Shown: piece after piece, positions 44,234 through 56,532 of the stretch
How positions within the stretch are numbered: position 1 is the stretch's first letter
Layout: each line of letters begins with the position of its first letter
From: Capsicum annuum
Lineage: Eukaryota; Streptophyta; Magnoliopsida; Solanales; Solanaceae
Assembly: GCF_002878395.1 (NCBI RefSeq)
Contig: NC_061114.1
Coordinates: 145,513,931 to 145,577,930 of the forward strand
DNA length: 64,000 nt
Direction: 5' to 3'
The notes under the pieces: model-generated
The model's input: the letters and a program-made list of their open reading frames with translations, nothing else
Database searches by the model: none
Told to the model about the DNA's origin: nothing
Translations under genes and position numbers: made by a program

Positions 44234-45096
44234 GCTTACTTGGTTTCATGATTATTGTGCATTACTAACTTAGTATAACATGATCATCAAGGTATCAAGT
44301 ACAACTACATATTCAGTCCTGCATTCATGCATCAGATCAATTACATAGTTATGCATCAGACAAGCATTCTCATTGTGTAAAAACTTAGTTCTTCAGAACT
44401 TTCAGTTATGCATTTATGAATCAGTTACACATGCATCAGATATGCATGTTCAGTATATTATGTTCAGATTGTCAGTCATGTCCTCCATGAGATCATGTTC
44501 CAGTTATTCATGTTCAGCTCATTTTTTCCCACTCAGTTAGTCTCATTCGAGGACGAATGTTCTCAAGGGGGAGATATCATATTACCCATGCTTTTTCTTA
44601 GCTTAAAAATCATTTGAAGAATGGTAGAACTTGATTTCAAATAAGAATTCATTCTTATACATATGGTATTTCCATAATTTTCTCATCTTATCATGTGGAA
44701 AATTGAATAATCTTTCCATCGATATATAATTTGTCCAAATTTGACACCCGGGCGAAGAGTTAGTTCCTATTTAGTGAGACAGCGTCTAACCTGAGCCTTC
44801 AGCACATCGTGGAGATAGCTCAAATGGCAATGGTCAATTTCCAGTGTTTCTCTGTGATACTGGCGCATCGCGCCAAACTTTCAGGTCGTAGACAAGTTTG
44901 CAATGGGACAGCTCTGCATTACGTCGCGCCACCCTCAAATTTCTCATTTATCAATTTCTAATAACTTGGCGCGAAAAGGCCCAGTTTGGGAAATTTTACT
45001 AAAAATTAAATAACGTGTCCATGGTTAAAATGGTCAATTTTTCTCCATATATAAGCTTCCAAACCCAGGATTTAGCTGTTATTCATCCTAAATATT
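44234..45096 (+). repeat. U16: 3' UTR, PPT and truncated LTR before M16
   Basis: Polypurine tract CAAGGGGGAGAT about 44565-44576, LTR edge CATATTACCC at 44578, TATATAAG 45048-45055. Keeps both E2F-like sites (separate entry). Confidence 0.82.
44869..44976. promoter_or_regulatory. Pair of E2F-like sites in array LTR U3
   Basis: TCGCGCCAAA at 44869 (minus TTTGGCGCGA) and TTGGCGCGAAA at 44966 (minus TTTCGCGCCAA) both match the E2F consensus TTTSGCGC. Decayed equivalents occupy the same places in most other LTR copies, usually through CG to TG/CA changes. This suggests the parent LTR had two such sites upstream of its TATA box. Binding is untested. Confidence 0.4.
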
Positions 45097-46086
45097 GATG
45101 TTTTCCCTCAAACTCGTCATCAGCATGCTTTAGTTTGGGTTCATACCTCCTATTCAACCGAGGATTATGCCGGACTCTACATCAAGGAGTTGGTCAGATT
45201 GCAAGGTGTTCTGTTATCTATTTTATCAAGTAGAGGTAGCCAGTTTATCTCACATTTTGAGAAAGCATTCCAAAAAGGTTTTGCTACCCAAATTCATCTC
45301 AGTACAACCTTTCATCCTCAGACAGATTGTCAAATAAAAACGACCATTTAGACGTTAGAAGATATCCTAGGGGGGGTGTAATTCATTTCAAGGGAAGTTG
45401 GGATGACCACTTACCTTTGATTGACTTTGCATACAATAATAGCTATCATTCGAGTATTCAGATGGCTCCATCCGAAGCTCTCTCCGGTAGGAGATATAGA
45501 TATCTAATGCATTGGTTGGAAGCTTGTGAGGCCTTAGTCATAGGGCCTGACTTCGTATTTGATGCCTTAGTCTTACGGAAAGTCCAGTTAATTAAAGAAA
45601 GACTTCGGGCTACTAGGATCCGACAGAAGTCATATGTAGATGTTCGTAGAAAAGATCTGGAGTTTGTGATTGGTGATCATGTCTACCTAAAGATCTCTCC
45701 AATGAAGGGAGTAAAGAGATTCAGCAAGAAGGAAAAACTAAGTCCCCAATATATTAGTCTCTTAAAGATTCTCAGTTGTTTTCTCAAGGTAGATTATGAG
45801 CTCAAAGTTAATTCAGATCTACCCTCAGTTCATCCAGCCTTTCATGTCTCATTGCTTAAGAAGTGCATAGGTTACTCATCAGTCGTAGTCCCTATTCAGA
45901 GAATTGATGTTCAGAACAGCCTTCCTTAAGAAGAGATTCTAGTCGAAATCCTTGACTATCATACTCATAGATTGAGGAACAAAGAAGTCCCTTTAGTTAG
46001 AGTTCTTTGGCGAAATCAGTCCGTCGAGAGAGCTACTTGGGATGCAGAAGCAGATATGCATTCCAAGTACCCTCACCTTTTCCCCA

Positions 46087-46091
46087 CAACC
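46087..46091 (+). other. Probable target site duplication of element C, left copy
   Basis: CAACC, matching CAAAC at 47299-47303 with one mismatch. Confidence 0.6.
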
Positions 46092-47298
46092 TTATATGCC
46101 TAAATTACACCTCTCTTACTAAAGAGTAAGCGGTCGCTGTCAAATATAGAACCCAGCCAGGTTGGGTGTCGAATCCCACAGGGAATACTGTGTTACTAAG
46201 TATTGTAGTTGTTACTGGACTATTGGTCAGTGGTTCCTGAATGGGGGGATTTGGTTTAAATTTGAAATGATAGTTACAATATAAAAATAAAGCAATATGT
46301 GTATTAATATTTGACCACAGAGAACGACAAGTTAGGGTTATGTCCACCTTGTAGCTTTTACTTCTCTATTAACTATAAGTAATAAGGATTTATACATTTA
46401 TGCACTTATAGAGAGATGTATTCTAATTCTAAATCCAAGTGTTTCTCAACTATCAAGGATTTATTCACCTTAGTTCTCTCGAATCCAAAGTGTACAACCA
46501 ATCATACGAACTCTCTAAGTAGTTAATCCTGCTAAGGCATTAACGTGTAAAATAGAGGTTGGAAACCCTATTTTCTTGTGACTACTCTCTTTTCCAAACA
46601 TTAACTTTTCTATCAAACAAGTTATTGCTATAATGGCATATTACCCATGTTTGCAACCATGAGAATTCAATCATAACGGAGAAAGTAATTATATAAGTGA
46701 ATTAACACATCATAAATTCAAAATCCCATAGCAATAGAGAGTATACTACAAGGTTTCCATAACCCTAACAAATAAACTTACCTAATCATGAGTAAAATGG
46801 AAATCACAATAGAAATATTCATCATACCAAAACTCAGAACGATTTTGGTGGAGAAGATGAATAGTGAAAATAAGAGAGAAAAATGTTTCTCTCTCTTTCT
46901 CCTTAAGCTAAGCCACTTTCTCTTGCTTTCAAAATAATACAGAATGTTCAATAATCCCTAAAAATTCAGCCATAAGGCTTTTAATAACATCCTTCTCTAA
47001 TAAATTGCCACTGCATCCTTAACTATTTAAAAATATTGAGTTTGCCTACGAAATAGTTCTCATATATCACATTCAGTGCAAAAGCTGATTTCCTTTTATG
47101 TGAAGTTTCCTTTTCAATCCACAGGTCCCCAAAGTGTCGTAATCTTTCTCATCAGTACCTGAAAAGCATGCTAATCACATAGGTCAGCTCACTTAACTAA
47201 AAATAGACAAAGTGCAAGAATTATGTATTTTATCCTCAAAACTTCGCTAAAACATGGGTAAGTTATGGTGCTTAGATGTATAAATATGCCCAACATCA
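46092..47298 (-). mobile_element. Element C: solo LTR (Tat/Athila-like)
   Basis: 1207 bp on the minus strand. The sense start TGATGTTGGGCATATTTATAC aligns with the starts of D and A (TGATG). The sense end, read on +, is TTATATGCCTAAATTACACC...GCGGTCGCTGTCAAATATAG followed by GGTCGAATCCCACAGGG, homologous to A and D over the GCGGTCG...CACAGGGAA block. No internal region or second LTR is present and the array resumes with matching flanks, so it is a solo LTR. The small minus-strand frame at 46105-46347 has no recognisable product. Confidence 0.83.
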
Positions 47299-47336
47299 CA
47301 AACTTAGATCAAGCTCAAGGTAATAATTCTCCTTAA

Positions 47337-48195
47337 GCTTACTCAATTTTATGATTAGTGTGCATCACTTATTTAGTATACCATGATAATCTTGGTATCA
47401 ATTACCACTGCATATTCAGTCATGCATTCATGTATCAGTTCAATTATATAGTTATGCATCAATTATGCATTCTCATTGTGAGAAAACATAGTTCTTCAAA
47501 AGTTTCAGTTATGCATTTATAAATTAGTTACGCACGCATTACATAAGCATGTTCAGTATGTTATGTTCAGGTTGTCAGTCATGTCCGTTATGAGATCATG
47601 TTCCAGTTACTCATGTTCAGCTCTTTGTTTCCCTTCTCAGTCAGTCTCATTTGAGGATGAATATTATCTAGGGTAGATATCGTAATACCCCTGCTTTTTC
47701 TTAGCTTGAAAATTATTTTAAGGATGTTAGAACTTGATTTGAAATAATAATTTATTCTTATACATGTGGTATTTCCATAATTTTATGTTCCTATCACGTG
47801 GGTACTTGAATAAGATTTCCATCGATATATAATTCGCTGAAATCCGACACATACGCAAAGAGTTAGGTCCTTTTTAGTAAGACAATGTCTGACCTGAGCC
47901 TTCAGCGCATCACAGAGATATCTCTATTGGAAATGGTCAATTTTCCAGTGTTACTTCGTGATACTGGCATGTAACGCCAAACTTCCAGGTCGTAGACAAG
48001 GTGGAAATGTGATAGCTCCGTGTCACTCCACCATTAAATTTTAACTTTGTCAATTTCCAGTGACTTGGCATGAAAGGGCCCAATTTGCAAAATTTTACTA
48101 AAAATTAAATTATGTGTCTAGGGTTAAAAGGGTTAATTTTTCCCCTTATATAAGCTTCCAAATCTGGTATTTAGCCGTTATTCATCAAAAATATT
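47337..48195 (+). repeat. U17: 3' UTR, PPT and truncated LTR before M17
   Basis: Polypurine tract decayed to CTAGGGTAGAT, LTR edge CGTAATACCCC at 47681, G-box CACGTG 47795-47800, TATATAAG 48147-48154. Confidence 0.82.
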
Positions 48196-49154
48196 AATGT
48201 TTTGCCTCAAACTCATCATCAGCATGATTTTGTTTGGGTCATTGTAGATAGGATGACAAAATTAGCTCATTTCCTTCCGGTTCATACCTCTTATTAAGCC
48301 GAGGATTATGCTGGAATCTACATCAAGGCGTTGGTCAGATTGCATAATGTTCTGTTATCTATTTTCTCAAACAAAGGTACCCGGTTCTCCTCTCATTTCT
48401 AGAAAGCATTCCAAAAGGTTCTTGCTACCCATATTCATCTCAGTACAACCTTTTATGCTCAGATAGATGGTCAAGCTTAAAGGACCATTCATATGTTAGA
48501 AGATATGCTAAGGGCGTGTGCAATTGATTTTAAGGGAAGTTGGGATGACCACATGCCTTTAATTGAGTTTGCATACAACAACAACTATCATTCCTATATT
48601 CAAATGGCTCCATTCAAAGATCTCTATGGTATATAGATCTTTGATTCGTTGTTTCGAAGATTGTGTGGCCTCAGTCATAGGACCTGACTTGGTATTTGAC
48701 GCCTTAGGGAAAGTTCAATTTATCAGAGAAATTCTTTATGCTGCTAAGAGCTGACAGAAGTCCTATGCATATGTTCGTAGAAAAGATCTTGAGTTTGAGA
48801 TTGGTGATTATGTCTACTTTAAGATATCTCCTATTAAGGGAGGGAAGAGATTCTGCAAGAATAGAAAACTCAATCCCCGATATGTTTGTCTCTTTAAGAT
48901 TTTCAATCACTTCGCCAAGGGAGTTTATGAGATCGAATTGGCTTCAGATCTACCCTAAGTTTATCCTATCTTTCATGTCTCTTTGCTCAAGAAGTGAATA
49001 GGTTATCCATCAGTCGTAGTCCCTATTCAGAGCATCGATGTTAAGAATAGCCTCTTTTATCAAGAGATTCCATTCGAATTTCTAGACTATCATACCCATA
49101 GATTGAGGAACAAATAAGTCCCTTTAGTTAAAGTTATTTGGCAAAATTAGTCCC
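48196..49154 (+). pseudogene. M17: broken integrase fragment, tail deleted
   Basis: IVDRMTKLAHFLPV is readable before a TAA in CTTATTAAGCC. SNKGTRFSSHF (Asn) is followed by TAG at the Trp. The codon of the catalytic Glu is TAA (CAAGCTTAAAGG). Open 48563-48754 only after a frame change. The GPY/F-like part is decayed (CPRYVCLFKI-like near 48880). The copy breaks at AAATTAGTCCC and continues directly in 3' UTR, losing the chromodomain-like end and ~230 bp of UTR. Confidence 0.83.
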
Positions 49155-49906
49155 TGATATATAGTTATGCATTAGACATGCATTCTCATTGTGAGAAAAC
49201 TTAATTCTTCAGAACTTTCAGCTATGCATTTATGAATCAGTTATGCATGCATCAGATATGCATATTCAGTATGTTATGTTCAGCTTGTCAGTCACGTCCG
49301 TCATGAGATCATGTTCCAGTTATTCTAGTTCAGCTCAGTGTTTCCCCTCTCAGTCATTTTCATTCGAGGATGAATGTTCTCTACGGGAGATATCATAATA
49401 CCCGTTCTTTTTCTTTTATTGAAAATCATCTCAAGGATGCTAGAATTTTCTTTGAAATTAGAATTCATTCATCTACATAAGGTATTTCCATATTTTTCTC
49501 TTCCTATCACGTGGGATATTGAATAAGCTTTCCATCAATATATTATTTGCCTAAATCCAACACTCGGGCAAAGAGTTAGGTCCTTTTTAGTAAGACAGTA
49601 TCTGACCTGAGCCGCTAGCTCATCGCGGAGATAGCTCAAATGGAAATGGTCAATTACCTGTGTTGCTCCTCGACATTGGCACGTCGCACCGAACTTTCAG
49701 GTCGTAGATAAGTTGGAAACGCAATAGCTCCGCATCACGCCATCGTGAAATTTTTTATTTGTCAATTTCCAGTGACTTGGTGCGAAAGGGCCCAATTTGT
49801 GAAATTTTACTGAAAATTAAATTATGTGTCTAGGGTTAAAATGGTCAATTTTCCCCCTATATAAGCTTCCAATCCCTGGATTTAGCCGTTATTCATCCAA
49901 AATATT
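49155..49906 (+). repeat. U18: shortened 3' UTR, PPT and truncated LTR before M18
   Basis: The UTR starts at TGATATATAGTTATGC because of the deletion shared with M17. Polypurine tract CTACGGGAGAT, LTR edge CATAATACCCG at 49394, G-box CACGTG 49508-49513, TATATAAG 49858-49865. Confidence 0.82.
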
Positions 49907-50968
49907 GATGTTTTGCCTCAAAATCATCATCAACATAATTTAGTTTGGGTTATTATATGCAGAATGACCAAATCATCTCATTTTCTTTTGGTTCATACCT
50001 CTTATTCAGCTAAGGATGATGCCAGACTCTACATCAACGAGTTGGTAAGATTGCACGGTGTTCCATTATCTATTTTCTCAAATAGAGGTACCCGGTTCAA
50101 CTCTTATTTTTGGAAAGCATTCTAAAAGTGTCTTTCTACCCAAATTCATCTCAGCGCAGCCTTTCATACTTAGAAAGGTGGTCAAGCAGAAAGGACCATT
50201 CAGATGTTAGATGATTTGCTAAGGGCGAGTGCAATTGATTTCAAGGGAATTTTGGATGGCCACTTTCCTTTGATTGAGTTTTCATTCAATAACTTCTATC
50301 ATTCAAGTATTTAGATGGTTCCATTAGAAGCTCTATATAGTAGAAGATGTAGATCTCCGATTGGTTGGTTTAAGATAGTGAGGCCTTAGTATTAGGGCCT
50401 AACTTGGTATTGACACCTAAGAAAAAGTCCAGTTGATTAGAGAAAAACTTTGGGTTGTATAGAGCTGATAGAAATCTTATGTAGATGTTCATAGAAAAGA
50501 TCTAGAGTCTTAGAATAGTGATCAGGTCTACCTCAAGATCTATCCATGAAGGGAGTGAAGAGATTCGGCAAGAAGGGAAAACTCAGTCCCCGATATGTTG
50601 GTCTCTTCAAGATTCTCAGTCATTTCGGCAAGGTATCTTATGAGCTCAAATTGCCTTCAGATCTACCGTCAATTCATCAAGTCTTTCATGTCTCTATGCT
50701 CAAGAAGTACATAGGTTACGTATCAGTCGTAGTCCTTATTCAGACTGTCGATGTTTAGAACAGCCTCTCTTATGAAGAGATTCCAGTCAAAAACCTACAT
50801 TATCATACTCATAGATTGAGGAACAAAGAAGTCCCTCTAATTAAAGTTCTTTGGCAAAATCAGTCCGTCGAAGGAGATACTTAGGAAGAATAAGCACATA
50901 TGCGTACCAAGTACCCTCACCTTCTCCCCGTCAACTCAGATCAAGCTCAAGGTAATAGTTCTCCTTCA
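49907..50968 (+). pseudogene. M18: broken integrase/chromodomain fragment, natural stop lost
   Basis: Open 49913-50125: VIICRMTKSSHFLLV, in which the first catalytic Asp is Cys, then SNRGTRFNSYFWK (Asn). TAA follows. The Glu is kept in QAERTIQ. Open 50546-50758: [20 protein letters not shown] and LPSIHQVFHVSMLKKYIG. Trp to TAG in GATACTTAGG. The usual terminal TAA is TCA (50966-50968), so any residual frame would run to TGA 50984-50986. Confidence 0.85.
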
Positions 50969-51791
50969 GCTTACTCAGTTTCATGATTAGTGTGCATCAT
51001 TAACTTAGTATACCATGATAATCTTGGTATAAAGTACCACCGCATATTTAGTAATGTATTGATGTATCAGATCAATTATATAGTTATGCATCACACATGC
51101 ATTCTCATTGTGAGAAAGCTTAGTCTTCAGAACTTTCAGTTAGGTATTTATTAATCAGTTACGTATGCATCAAATATGTATGTTCAGTATGTTTTGTACA
51201 GCTTGTCAGTCACGTCTGTCATGACATCATGTTCTAGCTATTCATGCTAAGCCCATTGTTTCCCCTCTAAGTTAGTCTCAGTCAAGGACGAATGTTCTCT
51301 AGGTGGAGATATCGTAATACCCATGCTTTTTCTTAGCTTGAGAATCATCTCAAGGATGTTAGAACTTTCTTTAAAATAAGAATTCAATCATATACACGTG
51401 GTAGTTCCTTAATTTTTTTTGATACATACTTTTCCCAAATTCGTCACTTGGAAAAAGAGTTAGGTCTTTTTTTGTGAGATATTGTCTGACCTGAGCCTTC
51501 AGAGAGTTGCGAAGATAGCTTAAATGGCAGTTGTCAATTTTCAATGTTGCTCCACGATACTGGCATGTCGTGCCAAACTTCCAGGTCATAGACAAGGTGT
51601 CAACGCAATAGCTTCGTGTCGCGCCATCATGAAATTTCTCATTTATCAATTTCTAGTGACTAGACGTGAAAGGGCCCAATTCGGGAAATTTTACTAAAAA
51701 TTAAATTATGTGTCTAGGGTTAAAAGGGTCAATTTTCCCTCTTATATAAGCTTTCACACCCGGTATTTATCCGTTATTCATCCAAAATACT
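50969..51791 (+). repeat. U19: 3' UTR, PPT and truncated LTR before M19
   Basis: Polypurine tract CTAGGTGGAGAT, LTR edge CGTAATACCC at 51313, G-box CACGTG 51395-51400, TATATAAG 51743-51750. A deletion near 51415 removes about 45 bp around the second G-box position. Twin of U22 (ATGGCAGTTGTCAATTTTCA against ATGGTAGTTGTCAATTTCCA). Confidence 0.82.
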
Positions 51792-52856
51792 GATGTTTTA
51801 CCTCGAACTCATCATCAGCATGATTTAGTTTGGGTCATTATAGACATGATAATCAAATCAGTTCATTTCCTTCTAGTTCATACCTCTTATTCAGTCAAGG
51901 ATTACGCCATACTCTATATCAAGGAATTGGTCAGATTGCATGGTCTTTCTTTATTTATTTTTATAAACAGAGGTACCCGGTTCACCTCTTATTTTTTGAA
52001 AGCTTTCCAAAATGGTGTTGGTACCCAAATTCATCTCAGTACAACCTTTCATCCTCAGACAGATTTTAAAGCATAAAGGACCATTCAGACGTTAGGAGAT
52101 ATAATAAAGGCATGTGTAATTGATTTCAATGGAAGTTAGGCTGACCATTTTCCTTTGATTGAGTTTGCATACAACAATAGCTATCATTCCACTATTCAGA
52201 TAGATCCATTTGAAGCTCTCTATGGTAGGAGTGGTAGATCTCTGGTTGTTTGGTTTGAAGTTAGTGAGGCCTCTGTCATAGGGCCTGACTTGGTATTCGA
52301 CGCCTTAGGGAAAGTCCAGTTGATCAGAGAAAGACTCCGGGATGCTGAGAGCTGACAGAAGGCTTATACAAATGTTCATATAAAAGAACTATAGTTCGAG
52401 ATTGGTGATCATGTCTACATCAAGATCTATCATATGAAGGGACTGAAGAGATTCGGCAAGAAGGGAAAACTCAGTCATCGATATATTTGTTTCTTAAAGA
52501 TTCTCAGTCTCTTCGGCAAGGTAGCTTATGTGCTCAAATTACCTTCAGATCTAGCCTCAGTTCATCCAGTCTTTCTTCTTTTTTTTCTCAAGAAGTGCAT
52601 AGGTGACCAAACAGTCGTAGCCCCTATTTAGATCATCGATGTTCCGAACAGCCTCTCTTATAAAGATATTCTAGTCAAAATTATAGACTATCATACTCAT
52701 AGATTGAGGGATAAAAAATTCCTTCTAGTTAAAGGTTTTTGGCAAAATCAGTCCATCGAGGGAGCTACATTTGAAGTAGAAGCAGATATACATACCAAGT
52801 GCCTTCACCTTTTTCCCACCAACTCAGATCAATCTCAATGTAATAGTTCTCCTTAA
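51792..52856 (+). pseudogene. M19: broken integrase/chromodomain fragment
   Basis: The first Asp survives in VIIDMIIKSVHFLLV although the following Arg is Met. Open 51846-52076: YAILYIKELV, INRGTRFTSYF (Asn). TAA replaces the catalytic Glu (AAAGCATAAAGGACC). Open 52155-52355 (YNNSYHSTIQID, FEALYGRSGRS) and 52434-52631 (KKGKLSHRYICFLKIL; GDQTVVAPI). Natural stop 52854-52856. Confidence 0.85.
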
Positions 52857-53554
52857 GCTTACTCAGTTTCATGATTTGTGTTCATCACTAACTTTTTGTG
52901 TCTATCACTAACTTAGTTACCATAATAATTATGGTATCAAGTACCACTGCTTATTCAGTCATGGATTCATGTATCAGATCAGTTATATAGTTATGCATCA
53001 GACATGCATTCTCATTGTGAGAAAACATAGTTCGTCAGAACTTTTAGTTATGCATTTATGATTGAGTTATGCAGGTATCTGATATACATGTTCAGTATGT
53101 TATGTTCAGCTTGTCAGTCACATCCGTGATGATATCATGTTTCTGTTATTCATGTTAAGCTCATTGTTTTACCTCTCAGTCTGTCTCATTTGGGGACGAA
53201 TGTTCTCAAGGGGGAAATATCATAATACCCATACTTTTTCTTTGAAATTTCTCAATGAGCTTTTCATCGATATATAATTTGCCCAAATTCGACACCTGGG
53301 TAAAGAGTTAGGTCCTTTTTAGTAAGGCAGTGTGTGACCTGATCCCTCAGCGTGTCGCGGATATTGATCAACTAGCAATTGTAAATTTCCACTGTTGCTC
53401 CACGATACTGGCGCATTTTTTGAAACTTCCAAGTTATAGACAAGGTGGCAACGCAACAGCTCCACGTCACGCCTCTTTGAAATTTTTCATTTGTTAATTT
53501 CCCTCTATATAAGATTCCAAACCCTAGATTTAGCTGTTATTCATCCAAAATATT
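52857..53554 (+). repeat. U20: 3' UTR, PPT and internally deleted LTR before M20
   Basis: Local duplication GTTCATCACTAACTT / GTCTATCACTAACTT (52879-52914). Polypurine tract AAGGGGGAAATAT, LTR edge CATAATACCC at 53221. About 110 bp after CTTTTTCTT is deleted, joining TTTGAAATTTCTC to AGCTTTTCATCG, and a second deletion removes the E2F-like region. TATATAAG 53506-53513. Confidence 0.82.
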
Positions 53555-54617
53555 GATGTTTTACCTCGAACTAATCATCAGCATGATTTAGTTTGGGTCA
53601 TTGTAGATAGGATTACCAAATTAGCTTATTTCCTTCCTATTCATACCACTTATTCAGCCGAGGATTATGCCAAACTCTACATCAAGGAGTTGGTTCGATG
53701 GCATGGTGTTTTGTTATCTATATTCTCAAACAGAGGTGCCTGGTTCACCTCTTATTTCTAGAAAGCATTCCAAAATGGTCAGGGTACCAAAATTTATCTC
53801 AGTACAACCTTTCATCCTCAGACAGATTGTAAAGCAGAAAGGACCATTCAGACATTAGAAGATATGCTAAGGTCGTGTTAAATTGATTTCAAGGGAATTT
53901 GGGTTGACCACTTTTCTTTAATTGATTTTGCATGCAACAACAGCTATAATTCCAGTATTTAGATGGCCCAATTCAAATCTCTCTATGGTAGGAGATGTAG
54001 ATCTCTAATTTATTTGTTCGAAGTTTGTGAGACCTCGGTCATAGGGCCTGACTGGTATTCAACGCTTTAAGGAAAGTCCAGTTGATCAGACAAAGACTCT
54101 GGGCTGCTGAGAGCCAATAGAAGTCTTATGCAAATGTTTGTATAAAAGATCTAGTGTTTGATATTGGTAATCATGTCTACCTCAAAATCTCTCTAATGAA
54201 GGAAGTGAAGAGATTCGGCAAGAAGGTAAAACTCAGTCCCCGATATGCTTGTCTCATTAAGATTCTCAGTCATTTTGACAATGTAGCTTTTGAGCTCGGA
54301 TTGCCTTCATATCTACCCTCAGTTCATTTAGTCTTTCATGTCTCTTTGCTCAAGAAGTTCATAGGTTACCCATTAGTCGTAGTCCCTATTCAAAGCATCG
54401 ATGATCAGAACAACCTCTCTTATGAAGATATTCAGTCAAAATCCTAGACTATCATACTTGTAGATTAAGGAACAAAGAAGCCCCTCTAGTTAAAGTTCTT
54501 AGGTGAAATCAGTCCGTCGAGGGAGCTACTTGGGAAGTAGAAGCAGATATGCTTACCATGTACCCTCACCTTTTCCCTGCTAACTCAGATCAATCTCAAG
54601 GTAATAGTACTTCTTAA
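53555..54617 (+). pseudogene. M20: broken integrase/chromodomain fragment
   Basis: From the junction VLPRT is readable as TAYLEL-type decay in the shifted frame. In the main frame IVDRITKLAYFLP keeps the first Asp, SNRGAWF has Asn, and KAERTIQT keeps the Glu, each broken by TAG/TAA in between. A lost base in CCTGACTGGTATTC. Open 54154-54447: GNHVYLKISLMK, KKVKLSPRYACLIKIL, and a tail up to a frameshift at GATATTCAGTC. Natural stop 54615-54617. Confidence 0.83.
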
Positions 54618-55469
54618 GCTTACTCAGTTACATGATTAGTATCCATAACTAACTTAGTATACCATGATAATCTTTGTATCAGGTAACACCACATATTCAG
54701 TCATACATTCATGTATCAGATCAGTTATATAGTTATGCATCAGACATGCATTCTCATTATGAGAAAACTTAGTTCTTCTAAACTTTCAGTTATGCATTTA
54801 TGAATCAGTTACGGATGCATTTGTTATGTATGTTCATTATATTATATTTAGCTTGTTAGTCATGTCCGTTATGAGATCATGTTCCAATTATTTATGTTCA
54901 GCTCATTTTTACCCTTCTTAGTTAGTCTCATTAAGGATGAATGTTCTCTAGGGGGAGATATCTTAATATCCATGCTTTTTCTTAGCTTAAAAATCATCTA
55001 AAGGATGTTAGAACTTGGTTTTATATAAGAATTCATTCTTATACATTTCCATAATTTTCTTTTCCTATCACGTGGGAAATTGAATAAGATTTCTATAGAT
55101 ATATAATTCACCTAAATTCAACACCTCGGTGAAGAGTTAGGTCCATTTGAGTGAGATAGTGTCTGACCTAAGCCTTCAGCGCGTTGTATTGATAGCTCAA
55201 ATGGCAATTGTAAAATTCCAATTTTGTTCAATGATACAGGCACATCATGCCAAACTTCTAGGTCATAAAGAATGTGGCAATGCGATAATTCCACGTCGTG
55301 CCATCGTGAAATTTCTCATTTGTTAATTTTCTAGTGACTTGAGGAGAAAGAGTCAAATTTGGCAAGTTTTACTGAAAATTAAATTACATGTCCAGGGTTA
55401 AAAGGGTCAATTTTCCCTCATATATAAGCTTCCAAACTCGGGATTTATCCGTTATTCATAAAAAATATT
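54618..55469 (+). repeat. U21: 3' UTR, PPT and truncated LTR before M21
   Basis: Polypurine tract CTAGGGGGAGATAT, LTR edge CTTAATATCC at 54962, G-box CACGTG 55069-55074, TATATAAG 55421-55428. The first G-box segment (CACGTGGTA) is deleted, as in U24. Confidence 0.82.
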
Positions 55470-56532
55470 GATATTTTTCCTCGAACTCATCATCAGCATG
55501 ATTTAGATAGGGTCATTATAGACAGTATGATCAAATCTACTCATTTCCTTCCGGTTCTTACCTCTTATTCAGCCAAGGATTATGCCAGACTCTACATCAA
55601 GGAGTTGGTCAGATTTCATGGAGTTTCGTTACCTATTTTATCAAACGGAGATACCCGATTCACCTCTCACTTCTGGAAAGCATTCTGAAAGGGTCTTGGT
55701 ACCCAAATTTATCTCAGTATAGCCTTTCAACATCAGATATATTTTAAAGCAGAAAGGACCATTCAAACATTAGAATATATGCTAAGGGCATGTGCAATTG
55801 ATTTCAAGGGAAGTTGGGTTGACCACTTGCCTTTGATTGAGTTTGCATACAACGATAGTTATATTTTCTCCAGTCAGATAGCTCCATTTAAAGCTCTATG
55901 GTAGGAGATGTAGATCTCTGATTGGTTGGTTCAAAGTTAGTAAGGCCTTAGTCATAGGGCCTGACATGGTATTTGATGCCTTAGAGAAAGTCCAGTTGAT
56001 CAGAGAAAGACTCCGAGCTGCTAAGAGCCGACAGAAGTCTTATGCAGATGTTCGTATAAAAGATCTAGAGTTTGATATTGGTGATCATGCCTACCTCAAG
56101 ATCACTCCTTTGGAGGGAGTGAAGAGATTTGCCAAGAATGGAAAACATAGTCCCCGATATGTTTGTTTCTTAAAGATTCTCAGTCGTTTCGATAAGGTAG
56201 CTTATGAGCTTGGATTGTCTTCAGATCTAACCTTAGTTCATCATGTATTTTATGTCTCTTTTCTTAAGAAGTGCATAGGTTACCCATCAGTCATAATCCA
56301 TAGTCAGAGTATCGTTGTTCAGAACAGCCTCACTTATGGAGAGATTCCAGTCAAAGTCCTAGACTATCATACTCTTAGATTGAGGAACAAAGAAGTCCCT
56401 TTAGTTAAAGTTCTTTCACGAAATCAGTTCGTCGAGGGATGTACTTTGGAAGCAGAAGCAGATATGCATACCAGGTACCCTCACCTTTTCCTCGCCAACT
56501 CAGATAAAGCTTAAGGTAATAGATCTCCTTAA
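55470..56532 (+). pseudogene. M21: integrase/chromodomain fragment with 182-codon open tail
   Basis: RVIIDSMIKSTHFLPV keeps the first Asp. The second site reads SNGDTRF (Asn). KAERTIQT keeps the Glu. TGA follows at the FQKG segment. A ~6-bp disturbance (TATATTTTCTCCAGTC) breaks the FAYNNSYHS segment. Open 55966-56514: LEFDIGDHAYLKITPLEG, KNGKHSPRYVCFLKIL, LEAEADMHTRYPHLF. A premature TAA at 56512-56514 precedes the normal one (56530-56532). Confidence 0.85.

Larger units (their letters stand above)
45097..47336 (+). pseudogene. M16: integrase/chromodomain fragment lacking first catalytic Asp, split by element C
   Basis: Coding parts are 45097-46091 and 47299-47336. After CATGCTTTAGTTTGGG about 40 bp is missing, removing VDRMTKSAHFL with the first Asp. 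The second site reads SSRGSQF (Ser). Open 45327-45929 (200 codons): [48 protein letters not shown], to TAA after NSLP. Three extra bases in GCCTTAGTCTTACGG add one residue. Element C sits in the final codons. Confidence 0.86.
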
